DNA from: JAGPCH01 sp039810605
GTDB taxonomy: Bacteria; Bacteroidota; Ignavibacteria; Tepidaquicellales; Tepidaquicellaceae
Direction: 5' to 3'
Assembly (NCBI GenBank): GCA_039810605.1
Contig: JBDHXH010000092.1
Location: forward strand, 1-9,920
Length of the DNA: 9,920 nucleotides
Shown here: positions 6,797 through 9,920 of the stretch, in pieces
How the letters are laid out: every line of letters begins with the position of its first letter
Position numbering within the stretch: position 1 is the stretch's first letter
Notes under the pieces: generated by a model
Database searches by the model: none
The model's input: only the letters and a program-made list of their open reading frames with translations
Told to the model about the DNA's origin: nothing
Translations under genes and position numbers: made by a program

Positions 6797-6831
6797 TTAG
6801 TTCTTAATTCTTTATTCTTTATTCTTTATTC
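6797..6831 (-). repeat. Five-unit heptamer tandem repeat over the acyl-CoA dehydrogenase stop
   Basis: Read on the minus strand, 6831 to 6797 is GAATAAA three times, then GAATTAA and GAACTAA. The first unit encodes the last residue (Glu) and stop (TAA) of the acyl-CoA dehydrogenase; the rest lies in the gap before ftsY. Since 7 is not a multiple of 3, the three perfect units place TAA in all three minus-strand frames. Confidence 0.9.
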
Positions 6832-7974
6832 AAACATGTTAAGTATATTTCTGGCGATTACCATCTTTTGAACTTCCGATGTTCCCTCGCCTATAGTCAT
6901 GAGTTTTACGTCCCTATATAATTTTTCAACAGGAAATTCTTTTATAAAGCCATATCCGCCGTGAATTTGAATCGCTTCATTTGTGGCGCGTGTAGCCACT
7001 TCGCTTGCAAAATATTTTGCCATTGCAGCAGGCAGATTAATGTCCCTTCCATTGTCTTTATAGTATGCTGCTTTATAAGTCATTAGTCTTGCAGCATCAA
7101 CTTCGGTTGCCATGTCGGAGAGTTTAAACTGAATTCCCTGAAATTCAGATAAAGCTTTTCCGAATTGCTTTCTTTCCTTAGCATATTTCAAAGAAGCATC
7201 AAGTGCGCCCTGGGCTATGCCGAGCGACAACGCCGCAATAGCGATTCTTCCTCCGTCGAGTATCTGCATGCATTGCTTGAAGCCCTGACCTTCTTCGCCA
7301 ATTAGATTTTCTGCGGGAACTTCGAGATTTTCAAAGATCAGTTCTGCCGTATCGGATGCTCTCATACCCAGCTTATTTTCCTTCTTGCCTGTCTTGAAAC
7401 CCTTCCATCCTTTTTCGACAATGAACGCCGAGATTCCGTTTGTAGTTTTGGATTTGTCAGTAACAGCGGTAACCACTGCAGTCTCGCCCACGCTTCCGTG
7501 TGTAATAAATAGTTTGCTGCCGTTAATTATGTAACTTCCGTTTTTTCTTTCTGCAACAGTCGCCATGCCGGCAGCATCGCTACCTGAAACATTTTCTGTC
7601 AATCCCCAGGCTCCGAGTTTTTTGCCGGTTGTCAGATCGGGAAGATATTTTTTCTTTAGAGCATCGCCGGCAAATCTGTATATATGATTTGTACAAAGCC
7701 CGTTGTGTGCGGCGATAGTCAGCCCGATTGAAGGATCAACTTTCGAAATTTCTTCCACAATGATTGCGTATTCGATCGTAGAAAAATTCGATCCTCCGTA
7801 TTCTTCCGGAAAGATGATACCGAGAAATCCGATTTCTCCAAGTTTCTTTGCAATGTCCATAGGAAAGTCCTGTGACTCGTCATATTTCATAACATAAGGA
7901 GCAATTTCTTTTTGAGCAAAGTCTCTTGCAAGCTTTTGCACTGCTAATTCCTGTTCAGATAAATTAAAATCCAT
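6826..7974 (-). CDS. Acyl-CoA dehydrogenase (short/medium-chain type)
   Basis: This 382-residue protein is a full-length FAD-dependent acyl-CoA dehydrogenase, which makes the trans-2,3 double bond of an acyl-CoA and passes electrons to electron-transfer flavoprotein. It has the N-terminal helical domain (1-118), the beta domain with GLTENVSGSDAAG (124-136) and FITHG (156-160), and the C-terminal domain with ERKQFGKALSEFQGIQFKL (267-285), IQIHGGYGF (335-343) and GEGTSEVQ (362-369). Glu363 matches the catalytic base of short-chain, butyryl-CoA and glutaryl-CoA-type enzymes. The chain length used cannot be read from sequence; short-chain or branched-chain acyl-CoA is likely. ATG 7974 starts the family-typical MDFNLSEQE and lacks a Shine-Dalgarno. 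No ETF or other beta-oxidation gene lies nearby; ftsY and mutL follow on the same strand. A good promoter lies 38-66 nt upstream. Confidence 0.95.
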   Translation of the reverse strand: MDFNLSEQELAVQKLARDFAQKEIAPYVMKYDESQDFPMDIAKKLGEIGFLGIIFPEEYGGSNFSTIEYAIIVEEISKVDPSIGLTIAAHNGLCTNHIYRFAGDALKKKYLPDLTTGKKLGAWGLTENVSGSDAAGMATVAERKNGSYIINGSKLFITHGSVGETAVVTAVTDKSKTTNGISAFIVEKGWKGFKTGKKENKLGMRASDTAELIFENLEVPAENLIGEEGQGFKQCMQILDGGRIAIAALSLGIAQGALDASLKYAKERKQFGKALSEFQGIQFKLSDMATEVDAARLMTYKAAYYKDNGRDINLPAAMAKYFASEVATRATNEAIQIHGGYGFIKEFPVEKLYRDVKLMTIGEGTSEVQKMVIARNILNMFE

Positions 7975-8202
7975 TGATGTAAATTATTTTTTAGAAATGT
8001 TAATGAATATAATCATATTATGAACGCGGTTAAATGTTAATTTAAAGGGACCAGCAATAAATTGCGAATAACTGAAAATGGAAGTAGGCTAACAAAAATA
8101 TCCTGGTCAGCAAGGTTTCAATGTCAAACCCCTTAATCCGAAACTCCATTTCATTCAATATTCTAATTCCATATTTTAATGAATAAATCAATTTTCAAAT
8201 AA
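7975..8202. other. Divergent intergenic region between the acyl-CoA dehydrogenase and yjgR
   Basis: This 228-bp AT-rich region separates two divergent start codons and must carry promoters for both. The minus-strand promoter is described separately. For the plus strand I see only weak boxes, for example TATTTT before yjgR at about 8172-8177. A 21-codon open frame (about 8120-8185) has no ribosome site and no recognisable features, so I do not call it a gene. Confidence 0.5.
8012..8040 (-). promoter_or_regulatory. Candidate sigma70-like promoter for acyl-CoA dehydrogenase-ftsY-mutL
   Basis: On the minus strand, TTAACA (8040-8035) is followed after exactly 17 nt by TATGAT (8017-8012). Each box matches the consensus at 5 of 6 positions. 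Transcription would start near 8005, about 30 nt before ATG 7974. No other convincing promoter or terminator appears between the three downstream genes. Confidence 0.5.
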
Positions 8203-9762
8203 ATGGATAAGGAAAAATTCATTGCTTCAATCAACGATGGTTATGGATTCAAAGGCGATTCAATTCTTCTCGGCGGCGCAATCCTTGACGGCGAATGCCT
8301 TACAGGAACACAGATTAAACTCCCTCTGAAGACTATGAACAGGCATGGACTGATAGCAGGCGCGACCGGAACCGGTAAGACCAAGACTCTGCAGGTAATC
8401 TCCGAAGGGTTGTCTTCGAAAAGTATTCCCGTTCTGCAAATGGATATTAAAGGAGACCTTAGCGGAATTGCAAAACCGGGTGAAATGAATCCTAAAATAG
8501 ATGAACGTGCAAAGAAGATCGGCATTACTTATACTCCAAACGGATTTCCCGTAGAGTTCCTTACCATATCTGATGAGAAGGGCGTGCGACTCCGAGCAAC
8601 AGTTTCGGAATTCGGTCCGGTACTCTTTTCTAAAATACTTGAACTCAATGACGTTCAGTCCGGACTTGTTGCAATGATTTTTAAATATTGTGATGATAAT
8701 AAATTACCGCTTCTGGATCTCAAAGACTTCAAGAAAATGCTGCAGTATATTTCCGAAGAAGGAAAGAAAGAAATTGAATCTGCTTACGGAAAAATTTCCA
8801 CCACTTCCACCGGGACAATTCTAAGGAAAGTAATTGAACTCGAACAGCAGCATGCCGATAAATTCTTTGGCGAAACTTCCTTTGAAGTAGAAGACCTGCT
8901 CAAAATAAATGAAGAGGGGAAAGGCATCATCTCGATAATGAGACTCACTGACATTCAGGGCAAACCTAAATTATTTTCAACGTTCCTCCTCTGTCTGCTT
9001 GTCGAGATATATAATAATTTCCCCGAAGAAGGCGATCTTGACCAGCCGAAACTCGTCGTATTCATTGACGAAGCTCACTTGCTCTTCAATGAGGCTTCAA
9101 AAGCATTACTGGATCAAATTGAAAATATAATAAAACTGATTCGTTCCAAAGGCGTCGGAATATTTTTCTGCACGCAAAATCCGACTGATATTCCCGACTC
9201 GGTTCTTGCACAACTCGGAATGAAAGTCCAACATGCCCTAAGAGCATTTACCGCAAATGACAGGAAGCAGATAAAACTTATTGCAGCCAATTATCCCATG
9301 TCGGAATTCTATAACATTGAAGAACTTCTAACATCGCTCGGAATAGGCGAAGCCGCTGTAACTGTTTTGAGTGAAAAAGGAAATCCTACTCCGCTTGCCG
9401 CAACACTGCTTTGTCCGCCTGCATCGCGAATGGATATTCTCACTCCGCAGGAAATAGATGACATTTTCCTGAAATCAAAACTTGCTGCGAAGTATAATGA
9501 AATCATAGACCGTGAAAGCGCTTATGAAATTCTAACTAAGAAACTGGAGGAAGCGGCTAAGATTAGTGAAGAGCAAGGTGAAGAGGAGAAGGAACAAAAA
9601 GGGGGTAGAGAAGAAAAAAGCACGGTCGAAAAAGTATTGACAAGCACTACTGCGAGGCAGATAGGAAGGACAGTTGCGCGTGAACTTACGCGGGGAATTC
9701 TCGGGGTCCTTGGTGTAAGCGGAAGTTCGAGAAGAAAAAAATCAGGCGGACTTTTCGGATGA
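8203..9762 (+). CDS. yjgR: YjgR/DUF853 HerA-like ATPase
   Basis: This 519-residue protein belongs to the DUF853 (YjgR) branch of the HerA/FtsK P-loop ATPases. After a short N-terminal part (1-45) come NRHGLIAGATGTGKT (Walker A, 53-60), QMDIKGDLSGIA (79-90), VRATVSEFGPVLFSKILELNDVQSG (128-154), LVVFIDEAHLLF (Walker B, Asp289-Glu290), RSKGVGIFFCTQNPTDIPD (314-332) and VQHALRAFT (342-350). A Glu/Lys-rich stretch (447-475) is followed by the family's C-terminal ARQIGRTVARELTRGILG segment. E. coli YjgR has the same layout and similar length. The function is poorly known; hexameric DNA or substrate translocation is inferred from the fold only. No nurA nuclease partner is adjacent. ATG 8203 lacks a Shine-Dalgarno, but the family's conserved region begins just after it. 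The gene converges on the T9SS cargo gene with only 2 nt between stops. Confidence 0.93.
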   Translation: MDKEKFIASINDGYGFKGDSILLGGAILDGECLTGTQIKLPLKTMNRHGLIAGATGTGKTKTLQVISEGLSSKSIPVLQMDIKGDLSGIAKPGEMNPKIDERAKKIGITYTPNGFPVEFLTISDEKGVRLRATVSEFGPVLFSKILELNDVQSGLVAMIFKYCDDNKLPLLDLKDFKKMLQYISEEGKKEIESAYGKISTTSTGTILRKVIELEQQHADKFFGETSFEVEDLLKINEEGKGIISIMRLTDIQGKPKLFSTFLLCLLVEIYNNFPEEGDLDQPKLVVFIDEAHLLFNEASKALLDQIENIIKLIRSKGVGIFFCTQNPTDIPDSVLAQLGMKVQHALRAFTANDRKQIKLIAANYPMSEFYNIEELLTSLGIGEAAVTVLSEKGNPTPLAATLLCPPASRMDILTPQEIDDIFLKSKLAAKYNEIIDRESAYEILTKKLEEAAKISEEQGEEEKEQKGGREEKSTVEKVLTSTTARQIGRTVARELTRGILGVLGVSGSSRRKKSGGLFG

Positions 9763-9764
9763 CG

Positions 9765-9920
9765 TTATTTTAGGAGAAGCATACTTTTCGTTTCCGAAAA
9801 ATCTTCCGATGATAACTTGTAAAAATAAATTCCGCTTGAATAATTAGCGGCATCAAAAACAATTTCATGCATTCCCTTCGATGCATTCCCATCAACCAGA
9901 GTTTCAATTTCAACTCCGAG
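9765..9920 (-). CDS. C-terminal end of a T9SS-secreted protein (type A sorting domain), partial
   Basis: The minus-strand frame is open from the window edge to TAA (9765-9767) and gives the last 51 residues of a protein whose start lies outside. The sequence ends GMHEIVFDAANYSSGIYFY, then KLSSEDFSETKSMLLLK. This is the pattern of the type IX secretion sorting domain: G-x-H, the FDA..SSGIYFYKL strand pair, and a Lys-terminated hydrophobic end (MLLLK). Such proteins cross the outer membrane by T9SS and are released or anchored after the domain is cleaved. The cargo's own function cannot be judged from this fragment. It is the best lineage marker in the window, pointing to Bacteroidota, Ignavibacteriota or relatives. 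Confidence 0.92.
   Translation of the reverse strand, partial: LGVEIETLVDGNASKGMHEIVFDAANYSSGIYFYKLSSEDFSETKSMLLLK

Noticed and set aside
8120..8185. Small 21-residue open frame before yjgR
   Set aside because: There is no ribosome site, no recognisable sequence feature, and it lies in AT-rich promoter DNA.
8203..9762. HerA/NurA-type defence or repair system
   Set aside because: The protein matches the YjgR/DUF853 branch along its whole length, and no nuclease or other defence gene is adjacent.

Overview
The window looks like chromosomal DNA from a member of the Bacteroidota/Ignavibacteriota (FCB) lineage. The main evidence is at the right edge: an incomplete minus-strand gene ends in a typical type IX secretion (T9SS) C-terminal sorting domain. 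A fused E1-alpha/E1-beta 2-oxoacid dehydrogenase and several starts without a Shine-Dalgarno sequence fit the same lineage. Two small genes do carry clear AAGGAG-type sites, which argues mildly against a typical Bacteroidia genome. Ignavibacteria-like is an inference; no rRNA or other marker is present.

Layout. Positions 20-492 hold a small GIY-YIG nuclease gene (minus strand) framed by a perfect 29-bp inverted repeat. Each copy carries the palindrome ATTCCCGCGAAAGCGGGAAT. This is the most interesting part of the window because it looks like a compact, possibly mobile or self-targeting nuclease/repeat unit. Positions 671-1350 hold a two-gene plus-strand unit: a GlsB/YeaQ/YmgE-type membrane protein and a small LysM protein, closed by a strong intrinsic terminator. 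Positions 1477-3897 encode the fused 2-oxoacid dehydrogenase E1. The longer open frame starting at 1324 begins inside the terminator and is unlikely to be the true gene start.

On the minus strand, 7974 down to 3978 holds an acyl-CoA dehydrogenase, ftsY and mutL in tight succession. A good sigma70-like promoter (8012-8040) lies upstream of the first gene, so the three may form one operon. ftsY and mutL both lack an ATG start. A five-unit heptamer repeat (6797-6831) covers the stop codon of the dehydrogenase. The plus strand from 8203 to 9762 encodes a YjgR/DUF853 HerA-like ATPase. Its stop codon is only 2 nt from that of the converging T9SS cargo gene.

The genes are mostly housekeeping: carbon and acyl-CoA oxidation, membrane protein targeting, mismatch repair and stress-type small proteins. 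They do not form one pathway. I see no CRISPR array, tRNA, rRNA, transposase or prophage genes. Apart from the nuclease/repeat unit I find no convincing undescribed system.
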